64,000 bases of DNA from Nocardioides carbamazepini (GTDB taxonomy: Bacteria > Actinomycetota > Actinomycetes > Propionibacteriales > Nocardioidaceae), in the NCBI RefSeq assembly GCF_024614185.1, contig NZ_JAHTLF010000016.1:930001-994000 (forward strand), given 5' to 3'. The notes under the pieces were generated by a model. That model saw only the letters and a list, made by a program, of their open reading frames with translations. It had not been told where the DNA came from and searched no databases. The number at the start of each line of letters is the position of its first letter. The first letter of the stretch is position 1. Shown here one piece after another: positions 37,710 through 48,133 of the stretch. The translations under genes and the position numbers were made by a program.

Positions 37710-37736
37710 TTGGCACTCTCGCTGCGAGTGTGCCAG
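37710..37736 (+). promoter_or_regulatory. CIRCE element 2 upstream of groES
   Basis: TTGGCACTC, nine bases, GTGTGCCAG: a slightly diverged second HrcA site 8 nt after the first. Tandem CIRCE elements are usual for actinobacterial groESL. Confidence 0.8.
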
Positions 37737-37801
37737 AGCCGGACACCTGCAGGACGCCCTGCAGGACACACAGACAGTCTTAGAAAGTGGAGGTCGACAT
37801 C

Positions 37802-38095
37802 GTGTCGGTCAACATCAAGCCGCTCGAGGACCGGATCGTCGTCAAGCCCCTCGAGGCCGAGCAGACCACCGCCTCTGGTCTGGTCATCCCCGACACGGCC
37901 AAGGAGAAGCCCCAGGAGGGCGAGGTCCTGGCCATCGGCCCTGGTCGCATCGACGACAACGGCAACCGCGTCCCGCTCGACGTCGCGGTGGGCGACAAGG
38001 TCATCTACAGCAAGTACGGCGGCACCGAGGTCAAGTACTCCGGCGAGGAGTACCTCATCCTCTCGGCCCGCGACGTCCTCGCAGTCCTGGCCTGA
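37802..38095 (+). CDS. groES: Co-chaperonin GroES
   Basis: A 97-residue 10-kDa chaperonin, the lid of the GroEL folding chamber. The start VSVNIKPLEDRIVVKPLEAE, the mobile loop around EQTTASGLVIP and the end YLILSARDVLAVLA are canonical. The GTG at 37802 has ggagg 8 nt upstream; an in-frame GTG at 37787 would overlap that site. Control is by the two CIRCE elements. Confidence 0.98.
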   Translation: MSVNIKPLEDRIVVKPLEAEQTTASGLVIPDTAKEKPQEGEVLAIGPGRIDDNGNRVPLDVAVGDKVIYSKYGGTEVKYSGEEYLILSARDVLAVLA

Positions 38096-38109
38096 ACCGA
38101 GCTTCACAC

Positions 38110-38159
38110 CGCCCGGGACGTCCGGTGCGCCGTTGATCCGGTGCTCGACGTCCCGGGCG
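38110..38159 (+). terminator. Intercistronic hairpin between groES and groEL
   Basis: A 13-bp perfect stem (38110-38122 with 38147-38159) and a 24-nt loop, followed by ttcggcttt. It could attenuate read-through or mark an mRNA processing site that sets the groES:groEL ratio. Confidence 0.6.
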
Positions 38160-38188
38160 TTCGGCTTTCCACACCCAAGGAGTAAGCA

Positions 38189-39809
<1,621 letters not shown>

Positions 39810-39811
<2 letters not shown>

Positions 39812-39951
39812 CCCGTCACAGATTGAATCCGGATCTGCACCGACCCGTCGCAGATTGAATCCGGACCCGCACCGACCCGGCGCAGATTGAACAGTTCGAG
39901 TTCACACTGCGCCGGGTCGGCGTGTTTTTCGGGTTCAATCTGCGACGGGTC
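39810..39951. repeat. Direct and inverted repeat array behind groEL
   Basis: Two 32-nt direct repeats (39810-39841 and 39842-39873) are followed by a truncated third unit (39874-39891) and an inverted unit (39930-39951). Unit 2 and the inverted unit form arms matching at 21 of 22 positions, while unit 3 makes its own hairpin with 39907-39918. The core cagattgaa is markedly less GC-rich than the surroundings. With no spacers and only three units, it is not a CRISPR array. Confidence 0.8.
39874..39929 (+). terminator. Rho-independent terminator of groESL
   Basis: A 12-bp perfect stem (39874-39885 with 39907-39918), extended by tgaac/gttca inside the loop and followed by a five-T run at 39925-39929. 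Confidence 0.85.
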
Positions 39952-40001
39952 GATGTCGGTGGCGGAAACACCGATGATCGCGCGGCGTGACCTTCGTCGG
40001 G

Positions 40002-40007
40002 CATAGT
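40002..40007 (+). promoter_or_regulatory. Putative leaderless -10 box (CATAGT) of the ACT-GNAT gene
   Basis: CATAGT, six bases, then ATG at 40014. Confidence 0.4.
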
Positions 40008-40013
40008 GAGGGC

Positions 40014-40874
40014 ATGCTGTGGCGCGTGCGAGCCGGACTGGCCGACCGCCCCGGAGCGCTGGCCGAGCTGGCCGCGGCCTGCGGGCGGGCCGGGGTCAAC
40101 ATCGTGACGGTCCAGGTCTTCCCCGGGGGGCCCTCGGTGACCGACGAGCTGGTGCTCCAGGTCCCCCAGGACTGGACCCGCGACCAGCTCCTCGAGCTGG
40201 TGGCCCGGGCCGGGGGCGCGGCGGTGTCCGCCGCACCGGTCACGACGGCGGCGCTCGAGGACCAGCCGACCCGGTACGTCCGGGCGGTGCGCGAGATCAT
40301 CGCCCAGCCGGCGACGTTCCCGGACGTGGCGGCGCACCTTTTCGACGCCGAGGTCGCGCCCAGCACCGGGACGGACGACGTGCTGGAGATGGTGGTCGGC
40401 GGCGCCGCGACGATCCAGATCCGGCGCGACACCCCGTTCACCCCGACCGAGCGGACGCGGGCCCATGCGCTCGCGGAGCTGGTCGGCGAGGTGCTCGACA
40501 CCCAGGCGCCGCCGGCCCCCCACCAGCCGGGCACGGGCGACCCCGACTTCGTGACCGCGGGCGTGGTCGTGTCCGCGCTCGCGGGCGGCAAGGTCGCCGG
40601 CCGGGCCGAGTACACACCGGTCGACGGCGACGCGCCGTGGCCGGTCGACCTGTGGGTCGATCCGGCCTGGCACCGGCGTGGTGTCGGCACCCGGCTGCTC
40701 GCCGAGATCGCCCGCGCGGCACGCTCGGCGGGCGCGGAGGAGATCGTGCTGACGGCACCGTCGGACACCAAGGCGGTCCTCCCGATGGTGCTCGCGGCCG
40801 GCATGCGCGGCCGGATCCGGATGGCGGGGGAGTCCCTGACCGTGCGGATCGCGCTGACCGACCTGCGCCGCTGA
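40014..40874 (+). CDS. ACT-domain GNAT acetyltransferase
   Basis: A 286-residue protein. Residues 1-75 look like an ACT regulatory domain (LADRPGALAELAAACGRAGV, then NIVTVQVFPG). Residues from about 150 form a GNAT domain with the acetyl-CoA loop VDPAWHRRGVGTRLLAEIAR. ACT domains often bind amino acids, so an amino-acid-controlled acetyltransferase is plausible, as for known actinobacterial lysine acetyltransferases with ligand domains; this is inference. The gene stands alone between groEL and cydAB. Confidence 0.75.
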   Translation: MLWRVRAGLADRPGALAELAAACGRAGVNIVTVQVFPGGPSVTDELVLQVPQDWTRDQLLELVARAGGAAVSAAPVTTAALEDQPTRYVRAVREIIAQPATFPDVAAHLFDAEVAPSTGTDDVLEMVVGGAATIQIRRDTPFTPTERTRAHALAELVGEVLDTQAPPAPHQPGTGDPDFVTAGVVVSALAGGKVAGRAEYTPVDGDAPWPVDLWVDPAWHRRGVGTRLLAEIARAARSAGAEEIVLTAPSDTKAVLPMVLAAGMRGRIRMAGESLTVRIALTDLRR

Positions 40875-40938
40875 CCGACCCCGCGACGAGAGGTCCGAGG
40901 GGTACGACGGTGTGGCGGAAGTGACACCTGCGATGACT

Positions 40939-40956
40939 TTGTGAACACATTCACAA
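40939..40956 (+). promoter_or_regulatory. Rex operator upstream of cydAB
   Basis: TTGTGAACACATTCACAA is a perfect 7-bp inverted repeat with a 4-nt centre and fits the Rex consensus TTGTGAANNNNTTCACAA exactly. Rex releases DNA when NADH/NAD+ rises, so cydAB would be induced under oxygen limitation. The site overlaps the -35 region. Confidence 0.92.
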
Positions 40957-40960
40957 GCAG

Positions 40961-40966
40961 TACGGT
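40961..40966 (+). promoter_or_regulatory. Leaderless -10 box (TACGGT) of cydA
   Basis: TACGGT, six bases, then GTG at 40973. The Rex site ends 4 nt upstream. Confidence 0.55.
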
Positions 40967-40972
40967 CGAAGA

Positions 40973-42376
40973 GTGCTGGCCCCCGACGTCGTCACCGCTC
41001 TCGCCCACCTCGCCACCGAGGCCGAACCCGCGGGCCTGCTGCCCGCCCGCCAGCAGATGGCGCTCTCGCTCGGCTGGCACATCGTGCTGGCCTGCTTCGG
41101 CGTCGCGTTCCCCGCGATGATCTTCACGATGCACCTGATCGGCATCAGGCGGAAGGACCCGGTGGCGCTCGAGCTCGCGAAGCGCTGGGCGAAGGTCTCC
41201 GCGGTGCTGTTCGCGATCGGCGCCGTGTCCGGCACGGTCCTCAGCTTCGAGATGGGCCTGCTCTGGCCAGGGCTGATGGGGACGTACGGCGACGTGCTCG
41301 GCCTGCCGTTCGCATTCGAGGGCCTGGCCTTCTTCCTCGAGGCGATCTTCCTCGGGATCTACCTCTACGGCTGGGGCCGGATGCCACCGAAGCGGCACGT
41401 GCTGATGGTCCTGCCCATGGCGATCACCGGCGTCGTCGGCGCCTACTGCGTCCTCGCCGTCAACGCCTGGATGAACGCGCCCACGGGCTTCCGCCTCGTC
41501 GACGGCGAGGTGACCGACGTCCAGCCGTGGGCGGTGCTGTTCAACCTGCAGACCTTCGTGCAGTTCGCCCACATGTGGGTCGGCGCCTACATGCTGGCCG
41601 GCTTCACCATCGCCGGCGTGTACGCCGTCGGCATGCTGCGCGGCCGCCGCGACGCCCACCACCGGCTGGGGTTCCTGGTCCCGTTCGTCTTCGCGTCGAT
41701 CGCCGCGGTGACCCAGCCGTTCGTCGGGCACGTGCTCGGCTTCGGCCTCGACGAGCGCCAGCCCGCCAAGCTGGCCGCCTTCGAGCTGGCCGAGACCACC
41801 GAGAGTCCCTCGCCGCTGCGGCTCGGCGGCGTGCTGGTCGACGGCGAGGTGAAGTGGTCGATCGACATCCCCCGGCTGGGCTCGCTGATCGCGATGAACT
41901 CGCCCGACAAGCCGGTGCCCGGCCTCGACACCATCCCCGAGGCGGACCACCCGCCGGTCAACCTGACCCACCTCGCCTTCCAGACGATGGTCGGCATCGG
42001 CACCCTGCTCGCTGCCGCCGTCGTGTGGTTCTGGTTCCAGCGCCGGCGAGGGCGCGACCTGCTGGAGAGACGGTGGTTCCTCCGCTTCGCCGCCGCGGCC
42101 GGTCCGCTCGCGGTGATCGCGCTCGAGGCCGGCTGGATCGCCACGGAGGTCGGCCGCCAGCCCTGGATCGTGTACGGCGTGATGCGTACGCCGGAGGCGG
42201 TGGGTGACTACACCGCGAGCCTGTGGTGGCTGCTCGGCATCAGCGTCGTGATCTACACGGCGATGACCGTCGGCGCGGTCGTCGTGCTCCGCTCCATGGC
42301 CCGCCGCTGGCGTGCCGGCGAGGCGGACCTCCCGAGTCCCTACGCCCCGGAGCACGCCTCGGAGGCCAACCGATGA
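40973..42376 (+). CDS. cydA: Cytochrome bd ubiquinol/menaquinol oxidase subunit I
   Basis: A 467-residue membrane subunit of the high-affinity bd oxidase. RQQMALSLGWHIVLACFG holds the heme b595-side histidine, FAFEGLAFFLEAIF the conserved glutamates and GRQPWIVYGVMRT the conserved heme/quinol segment. The Q loop between the two last blocks is short, as in actinobacterial CydA. The start is leaderless and Rex-controlled. It overlaps cydB by 4 nt. CydCD are not in this window. Confidence 0.95.
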   Translation: MLAPDVVTALAHLATEAEPAGLLPARQQMALSLGWHIVLACFGVAFPAMIFTMHLIGIRRKDPVALELAKRWAKVSAVLFAIGAVSGTVLSFEMGLLWPGLMGTYGDVLGLPFAFEGLAFFLEAIFLGIYLYGWGRMPPKRHVLMVLPMAITGVVGAYCVLAVNAWMNAPTGFRLVDGEVTDVQPWAVLFNLQTFVQFAHMWVGAYMLAGFTIAGVYAVGMLRGRRDAHHRLGFLVPFVFASIAAVTQPFVGHVLGFGLDERQPAKLAAFELAETTESPSPLRLGGVLVDGEVKWSIDIPRLGSLIAMNSPDKPVPGLDTIPEADHPPVNLTHLAFQTMVGIGTLLAAAVVWFWFQRRRGRDLLERRWFLRFAAAAGPLAVIALEAGWIATEVGRQPWIVYGVMRTPEAVGDYTASLWWLLGISVVIYTAMTVGAVVVLRSMARRWRAGEADLPSPYAPEHASEANR

Positions 42377-43380
42377 GCCTCGAGCTGGCCGTCGCGGCCG
42401 CGCTCTTCGTCGGTGTCATCGCGTACGCCGTGCTCGGCGGGGCCGACTTCGGCTCGGGCTTCTTCGACCTGACCGCCGGCAGCAGCCGGCGCGGCGCCGA
42501 GCTCCGGACCCTGGTGGATCACAGCATCGGCCCGGTCTGGGAGGCCAACCACGTCTGGCTGATCTATGTGCTGGTCATCTGGTGGACCGGCTTCCCGGAG
42601 TCCTTCGCCGCCGCCATGTCGACCCTGGTGCTGCCGCTGTTGCTGGCGCTGCTCGGGATCGTGCTGCGCGGAGCCAGCTTCGCCTTCCGCAAGTACGCCG
42701 CCACGCTGGCCCAGGCCCGCCTGTTCGGCATCGTGTTCGCCACCTCGTCGATCATCACGCCGTTCTTCCTCGGCACCGTCGCCGGCGGCATCGCGTCCGG
42801 TCGGGTGCCGCTCGACGGCGCCGGTGACCGCTGGTCGTCCTGGCTCAATCCGACCTCGTTGTTCGGTGGCGTGATCGCGGTCGGCACCTGTGCCTTCCTC
42901 GCGGGCGTGTTCCTGGTCGCCGACGCCCGCCGCAGTGGACAGGAGCGGCTCGCCGAGGAGCTCCGCGTCCGGGCGCTCGTCGTGGGCGCCGTGACCGGCG
43001 TGCTCGTGTTCGCCGCGCTGGTGCCGATCGACCGCGACGCCCCCACGCTGGCGGCCGGGCTCGAGGGTCGCGCCGCACCGCTCGTCGCCCTCGCCGGTCT
43101 CGCCGGCGCGGTGACCATGGTGCTGCTGTGGCGGCGCAGGTACGCCGTGGCACGGGCCGGCGCGATCCTGGCGGTGGCCGCGGTCGTCTCCGGATGGGGC
43201 GTGGGCCAGTACCCGTGGCTGCTGGTCGACGAGGTCACGATCACCGACGCGGCCGGTGCCACCGCGACCCTGCAGGGGCTCCTGGTCGCCGTCGGCCTCG
43301 CGGTCGTGGTCGTCGTGCCGCCGCTGGCCTACCTCTTCCGGCTCACCCAGTCCGAGGAGTGGTCGCGCCCCGAGCACTGA
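42373..43380 (+). CDS. cydB: Cytochrome bd oxidase subunit II
   Basis: A 335-residue membrane protein with about eight hydrophobic segments. The N-terminus VAYAVLGGADFG-like segment (here IAYAVLGGADFGSGFFDL) and GPVWEANHVWLIYVLVIWW are the CydB signatures. It is translated from an ATG inside the cydA stop and ends 2 nt from the convergent zwf gene. Confidence 0.95.
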   Translation: MSLELAVAAALFVGVIAYAVLGGADFGSGFFDLTAGSSRRGAELRTLVDHSIGPVWEANHVWLIYVLVIWWTGFPESFAAAMSTLVLPLLLALLGIVLRGASFAFRKYAATLAQARLFGIVFATSSIITPFFLGTVAGGIASGRVPLDGAGDRWSSWLNPTSLFGGVIAVGTCAFLAGVFLVADARRSGQERLAEELRVRALVVGAVTGVLVFAALVPIDRDAPTLAAGLEGRAAPLVALAGLAGAVTMVLLWRRRYAVARAGAILAVAAVVSGWGVGQYPWLLVDEVTITDAAGATATLQGLLVAVGLAVVVVVPPLAYLFRLTQSEEWSRPEH

Positions 43381-43382
43381 CG

Positions 43383-44849
43383 TCAGCCACCGTTGGGCAC
43401 CGCCGGATGGTTGCCCAGGCGCCAACCCCCGAGCGGCAGCTCGAGTGCCGAGGCGGGGCCCCAGGTCCCGGGGGCGTAGGGCTCCACCGGCGGGCGGCGG
43501 TCGAGCACCGGCTGGAAGATCTCCCAGAGCCGGTCGACCTCCTCGGAGCTGATGAACAGCGTCTGGTCGCCGCGCATGACGTCGAGGAGGAGCCGCTCGT
43601 AGGCCTCGAGCGGGTCGGCGCCGGGGACATCGCCCACCAGGTCGAGCCGGAAGACCCCCTCGACGAGGGCCATGTCGGGACCGGGCCGCTTCGCGCGCAC
43701 GTCGATCGCGATCCGCGGCTGGTCGGCCAGCTCGATGATGAGCTCGTTGGGATCGGGGTGACCGCCGCCCTCGGGCTTGAGCCAGCGGTGCCGGGGATCG
43801 CGGAAGCGCACCGTGATGGTGCGGTTGCCCTCGGCGAGCGCCTTGCCGGTGCGCAGGTAGAACGGGACGTCGCGCCACCGGTCGTTGTCGATCCAGACCT
43901 CGGCGGCGACGAAGGTCTCCACCTGCGAGTCGGGAGCGACGTCGGGCTCCTCGCGGTAGCCGTCGTACTGCCCGAACACGACCCGCTCGGGGTCGATCGG
44001 CCGGACCGCGGAGAAGGTCGCCGCCTTGGCGGCGCGGATCGCGGAGGCGCGGAACGCGTGCGGGTCCTCCAGGGCGACGAAGCCCAGCAGCTGGGCGAGG
44101 TGGGTGGTCACCATGTCCCGTAGGCAGCCGGTGCCCTCGTAGAAGCTGCCGCGGCCCTCGACCGTCAGCTTCTCGGGCACGTCGATCTGCACCGACTCGA
44201 TGGTGTGGCGATTCCACGCCGGCTCGAAGAGGCCGTTGGCGAAGCGCAGCGCGAGGATGTTCTGCACCGCCTCCTTGCCGAGGAAGTGGTCGATCCGGAA
44301 CACCTGCTCGCCGGCGAACGCCGACGACAGCACCGCCTGGAGCTCGCGGGCGGTGGCGAGGTCGGTGCCGAACGGCTTCTCGGTCACCAGCCGCGAGCGC
44401 GCCACGAGGTCCTCGCGGTCGAGCATCCCGACCATGCCTGGGACCGCGCCGGGCGGCACCGACAGGTAGAGCAGGCGGCGTACGTCGCCCAGCAGGCAGC
44501 CGCAGGTGGCGAGGATCCGGTCCTCGGCCTCCTCGACCGCCCGCGCCAGCGCGTTGCCTTCGTCGGCCGAGGACGCCACGAACCGGGTCCGCTCCACCAG
44601 GGGGCCGGCCACGGACTCGTCGACGTCGCCGACGAACTCGGCGAGCGCGTCACGCACGTGACGGCGGAAGTCGTCGTCGGTGCCGGGGGAGTGGCGACCG
44701 CTGCCGATCACCTCCACGTGCTCCGGCAGGCGACCGGCGGCGGCCAGCCGGTAGAGGCCGGGGAAGAGCTTGCGGGCGGCCAGGTCGCCGGTCGCACCGA
44801 AGATCACCAGCACGTGCGGGGGCAGGGCGTTCCCGGGTTCCGAGGTCAT
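43383..44849 (-). CDS. zwf: Glucose-6-phosphate 1-dehydrogenase
   Basis: A 488-residue enzyme for the first step of the oxidative pentose phosphate pathway. The nucleotide-binding strand VIFGATGDLAARKL, the active-site RIDHFLGKEAVQN and FYLRTGKAL are canonical. It has gggagg 9 nt before the ATG. No other pentose-phosphate gene is adjacent, unlike the usual tkt-tal-zwf-opcA cluster, so this may be a second or relocated copy. Confidence 0.95.
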   Translation of the reverse strand: MTSEPGNALPPHVLVIFGATGDLAARKLFPGLYRLAAAGRLPEHVEVIGSGRHSPGTDDDFRRHVRDALAEFVGDVDESVAGPLVERTRFVASSADEGNALARAVEEAEDRILATCGCLLGDVRRLLYLSVPPGAVPGMVGMLDREDLVARSRLVTEKPFGTDLATARELQAVLSSAFAGEQVFRIDHFLGKEAVQNILALRFANGLFEPAWNRHTIESVQIDVPEKLTVEGRGSFYEGTGCLRDMVTTHLAQLLGFVALEDPHAFRASAIRAAKAATFSAVRPIDPERVVFGQYDGYREEPDVAPDSQVETFVAAEVWIDNDRWRDVPFYLRTGKALAEGNRTITVRFRDPRHRWLKPEGGGHPDPNELIIELADQPRIAIDVRAKRPGPDMALVEGVFRLDLVGDVPGADPLEAYERLLLDVMRGDQTLFISSEEVDRLWEIFQPVLDRRPPVEPYAPGTWGPASALELPLGGWRLGNHPAVPNGG

Positions 44850-44920
44850 CTGCCCAGCCTCCCGGACCCGTCAAGGACCGGTCTTGCCGACAAGGTGTCG
44901 ACAAACGGTCCGGCTTTGTC

Positions 44921-44939
44921 TAAGGTAAGGCTTGCCTAT
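44921..44939 (+). promoter_or_regulatory. DtxR/IdeR-like iron box upstream of the HtaA protein gene
   Basis: TAAGGTAAGGCTTGCCTAT matches 14 of 19 positions of the IdeR/DtxR consensus TTAGGTTAGGCTAACCTAA, including both GG/CC half-site cores. It lies between a TTGTCT-like -35 (44916-44921) and a TATTCT -10 (44937-44942), the right place for iron-dependent repression. Confidence 0.75.
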
Positions 44940-44994
44940 TCTGGAGCACTCTCGGGCCCTGCTCCCTCTCCGCCGTCCCCGAAAGGACCCTCCG

Positions 44995-47900
44995 GTGACC
45001 TCGTCGTCCACCGGGTGGCGCGTTCGCGCGCGCCCACCCCTCCTGGTGCTGACCCTGCTCTCCCTGCTGTTCCCGGCCCTGCTCCTCACCGCACCCCCGA
45101 CGCGGGCCGCCGACGGCGAGGACTCGACCGTCGCCGTCACCGACGGCACCGTGGTGTGGGGCGTGCGCGCCTCCTTCCGCAACTACATCGGCACCGAGAA
45201 CATCACCCTCTCCGACGGGCTGACCCGCAACGCGGACGGTGAGTTCGTCTTCGACATCGAGGACGGCGACTACGACACCGACACCAAGAGGCTTCACCTC
45301 GACCTTGCCGGCGCCGTGCGGTTCTACGGCCACGACGGCGCGCTCGACATGACCATCGCCGACCTCGAGGTCGTCATCGACGGCGAGCAGCCCGCCATCT
45401 TCGCCCAGGTCACCTCCCGCGGCCACGACGGCGAGCTGGTCGACTACGGCCGGGTCCCCGTCGTCGATCTCCTGATCGAGGGGAACCCGCCCCAGGTCTC
45501 CGACGGACGGACGCTCTGGAGCGGCCTGCCCACGGCGCTCGCCGAGGCCGCCGCCGCAGCCTTCGCCGGCTTCTATCAGCCCGGCAGCGCCATGGACCCG
45601 GTCACGATCGACTACGCCGGCCCCGGCGGCGCGCCGGCCTTCACCGGCGAGACCGTCGTCTCCTCGGGTGCCCCGCAGTACGAGCCCGCAGGCGAGATCG
45701 ACGGCCTGAGCAGCGTGTCCAATGTGGTCGCCGACGCCGAGCGCGGCGTCGTCCACGTCCAGCACGTGCCCGCCGGTGCCACGAGCGCGGTGCTGCAGGC
45801 CTACGACTACGCCACCCTGGCGCCGCTGGCCGGCGCCCCGATCGGTGCGGCCAACCAGGGCTACCCGGGCATGTTCCTCGACCCGGGCACAGGCGACGTC
45901 CTGATGCCGCAGGGCGCCGACCTGGTCGCCTACCGCCGCGACCCCCAGGGCGGCTACGTCAGCCGGGTCGTCTCGCCGGGTGTGGGCACCGTGCACGAGG
46001 TCACCTTCGACGCGCCGCGCGACCGGTTCGTGGTGATCGGCGGCGGCGGGCTGTCCGTGCTGACCCGCAGCACGACCGAGGCCTCCGGGTTCACGATCAC
46101 CACCTACACCGGCGTGTCCTTCGCGGCGCGGGAGTCCGTCGTCGTCGTCAGCGCCAACCTGGTGATCACCACCGTGGCGCACGTCCAGACGGGCGCACGA
46201 GCGATCCGGCTGGTCGCCGGCACCCTCACCCTGACCGCGACACCGGTCGGCGGTGTCACCGACGAGAAGGCCGTGCAGCCGGGCCAGTTCGACCAGCCCA
46301 CGATGGCCTTCCGCGACAGCATGGGCATCTGGCTGTCGGCGTACACCGGAAGCAAGCTCCGGGTGGCCTCCTCCGGTGGCGTCTACCAGGGCACCGGTCC
46401 GTGGGTGCAGGCCGGCGTCGGCTCCTTCCTCGCCGACCGGCGCGAGCACCTCACCGACTCGGTGGCGATGTTCGACTACTCCGGGCGCCGGGTCAGGGTG
46501 TGGAAGGGCGACGGCTGGACCGACATCAGCGTGCCCGGCCTCGGCTCGGCCTCCTACTTCAACAACCTCGGCGGCGACATCGGCACCGACCAGAGCGTCT
46601 TCGTCGGCAGCACCACCGACGACGACCGGGTGCTGAAGTTCCGGCTGACGGGCCTGGCGCCGACGGCGACCTTCTCGCCGGCCGACCAGACCGTCGGCCT
46701 CGGTGACGGGGTCACCGGGAAGGACGTCACCCTCACCGCCGGGTTCGAGGACGCCGACAGTGTGCGCTGGCAGACCCGCGTCGGCGGCACCGGCCGGTTC
46801 GCCGACGTCCCCGGTGCGACCGGGACCAGCCTGACCTGGCCCGCGACCAGCGACGACAACGGCCGCCAGTTCCGGGTCCTGGCGACCAACGAGCACGCGA
46901 CGTCCACCTCGGCGACGGCGTCGTTGAACGTCGAGTTCTTCCCGCGGGTCGTCGCCCAGCCCGACGACGTCACCGCCAACCCCGGCGACGACGCCCTCTT
47001 CAAGGTGATGCCGGCCGGCAACCCCTACCCGAGCGTCACCTGGCAGCGCCGTGTCGGCGGCTTCTGGCAGGGCATCGATCCCGAGGACGAGAACTTCGTC
47101 GTCGACGGTGGCTTCCTCACGGTCCGCGACACCAACCCCGACCAGAGCGGCGTGCGGCTCCGGGCCCGGCTGGCCAACAGCCTCGGCGTGGTCCACACCC
47201 GCGCCGTGGCGCTGACCGTCGCCGAGCCGTCCACCGTCCGGCGCGAGGTCCGCGGCGGCACGCTCACCTGGGGCGTCAAGAAGTCCTTCCGCGACTACCT
47301 CGCCGGGCCGATCGCCCACGGCAGCGTCACCGTCTCCGACGGTGTGACCCAGAACGCGGACGGCACCTTCGCCTTCCCCGTCACCGGCGGCTGGACCGAC
47401 CCGGGCACGGGCACGGCCGAGGTGCGGCTCGGGGGCACGGTGCGCTTCACCGGCCACGACGGCCCGCCGACCTGCGCTGCCGAGCACTCGCCCTGTCTCG
47501 CGCTCACCATCAGCAACCCGGTGCTGCGGATCACCGGCGGGACCGCAGTCCTGGTCGCCGACGTCGAGTCCAAGGACGAGACGACCCACGCGATCGTGGC
47601 CCACCCGGGCGTCGCGCTCGCCGACGTCGACGCCACCGGCTGGACCGCGGCCGGGGACCGGATCCTCGCCACCGCGCTGCCGGCGAGCCTCACCGAGCCG
47701 GGGGCCGCCGCCTTCGCCGGCTTCTACGAAGCGGGTGCTGCGCTCGACCCGATCACCCTCGACGGTGTGCTCGGTGCGGAGATCACGGACCCGGTCGTCA
47801 CTCCGCCGCCCGTTGCCGGCAAGGCAGCGGTGGAGCTGGACTGGCGCTTCAAGAAGGCGAAGGTCCGCACGGGCAAGCGAGCCGTGATCCGGCTCGACGC

Positions 47901-48123
47901 CCGCCTCGTCGGCGCCACCGGCGCGTACCCGACCGGCCAGGTCGTCGTACGGGAGGGCGGGAAGGTGCGCGCCACCGCCCGGCTGACCCTCGATCGCCAG
48001 GGCCGGTTGAAGATCCGGCTGCCGCACCTGGCGAAGGGACGCCACTTCCTGCGTCTCGAGCTGCCCGGCAACGCCGCGCAGGAGCCGACGCAGACGGCGT
48101 TCAAGAAGCTGGTCGTCCGCTAG
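44995..48123 (+). CDS. Secreted protein with two HtaA heme-binding domains, a beta-propeller-like centre and Ig-like domains
   Basis: A 1042-residue exported protein. After a signal peptide (cleaved near PPTRAADG), HtaA domain 1 spans about residues 45-205 (VVWGVRASFRNYI, GFYQPGSAMDPVTID). A beta-rich region of about 320 residues with WD-like or NHL-like periodicity follows, then two Ig-like segments. HtaA domain 2 (about 750-925: LTWGVKKSFRDYLAG, GFYEAGAALDPITLD) and a C-terminal Ig-like domain complete it. HtaA domains bind heme in corynebacterial uptake systems. No LPXTG or C-terminal helix is seen, and no hmuTUV genes are adjacent. The GTG has gaaagga 8 nt upstream. The iron box supports induction in low iron. 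Confidence 0.85.
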   Translation: MTSSSTGWRVRARPPLLVLTLLSLLFPALLLTAPPTRAADGEDSTVAVTDGTVVWGVRASFRNYIGTENITLSDGLTRNADGEFVFDIEDGDYDTDTKRLHLDLAGAVRFYGHDGALDMTIADLEVVIDGEQPAIFAQVTSRGHDGELVDYGRVPVVDLLIEGNPPQVSDGRTLWSGLPTALAEAAAAAFAGFYQPGSAMDPVTIDYAGPGGAPAFTGETVVSSGAPQYEPAGEIDGLSSVSNVVADAERGVVHVQHVPAGATSAVLQAYDYATLAPLAGAPIGAANQGYPGMFLDPGTGDVLMPQGADLVAYRRDPQGGYVSRVVSPGVGTVHEVTFDAPRDRFVVIGGGGLSVLTRSTTEASGFTITTYTGVSFAARESVVVVSANLVITTVAHVQTGARAIRLVAGTLTLTATPVGGVTDEKAVQPGQFDQPTMAFRDSMGIWLSAYTGSKLRVASSGGVYQGTGPWVQAGVGSFLADRREHLTDSVAMFDYSGRRVRVWKGDGWTDISVPGLGSASYFNNLGGDIGTDQSVFVGSTTDDDRVLKFRLTGLAPTATFSPADQTVGLGDGVTGKDVTLTAGFEDADSVRWQTRVGGTGRFADVPGATGTSLTWPATSDDNGRQFRVLATNEHATSTSATASLNVEFFPRVVAQPDDVTANPGDDALFKVMPAGNPYPSVTWQRRVGGFWQGIDPEDENFVVDGGFLTVRDTNPDQSGVRLRARLANSLGVVHTRAVALTVAEPSTVRREVRGGTLTWGVKKSFRDYLAGPIAHGSVTVSDGVTQNADGTFAFPVTGGWTDPGTGTAEVRLGGTVRFTGHDGPPTCAAEHSPCLALTISNPVLRITGGTAVLVADVESKDETTHAIVAHPGVALADVDATGWTAAGDRILATALPASLTEPGAAAFAGFYEAGAALDPITLDGVLGAEITDPVVTPPPVAGKAAVELDWRFKKAKVRTGKRAVIRLDARLVGATGAYPTGQVVVREGGKVRATARLTLDRQGRLKIRLPHLAKGRHFLRLELPGNAAQEPTQTAFKKLVVR

Positions 48124-48133
48124 GTGGCACACC

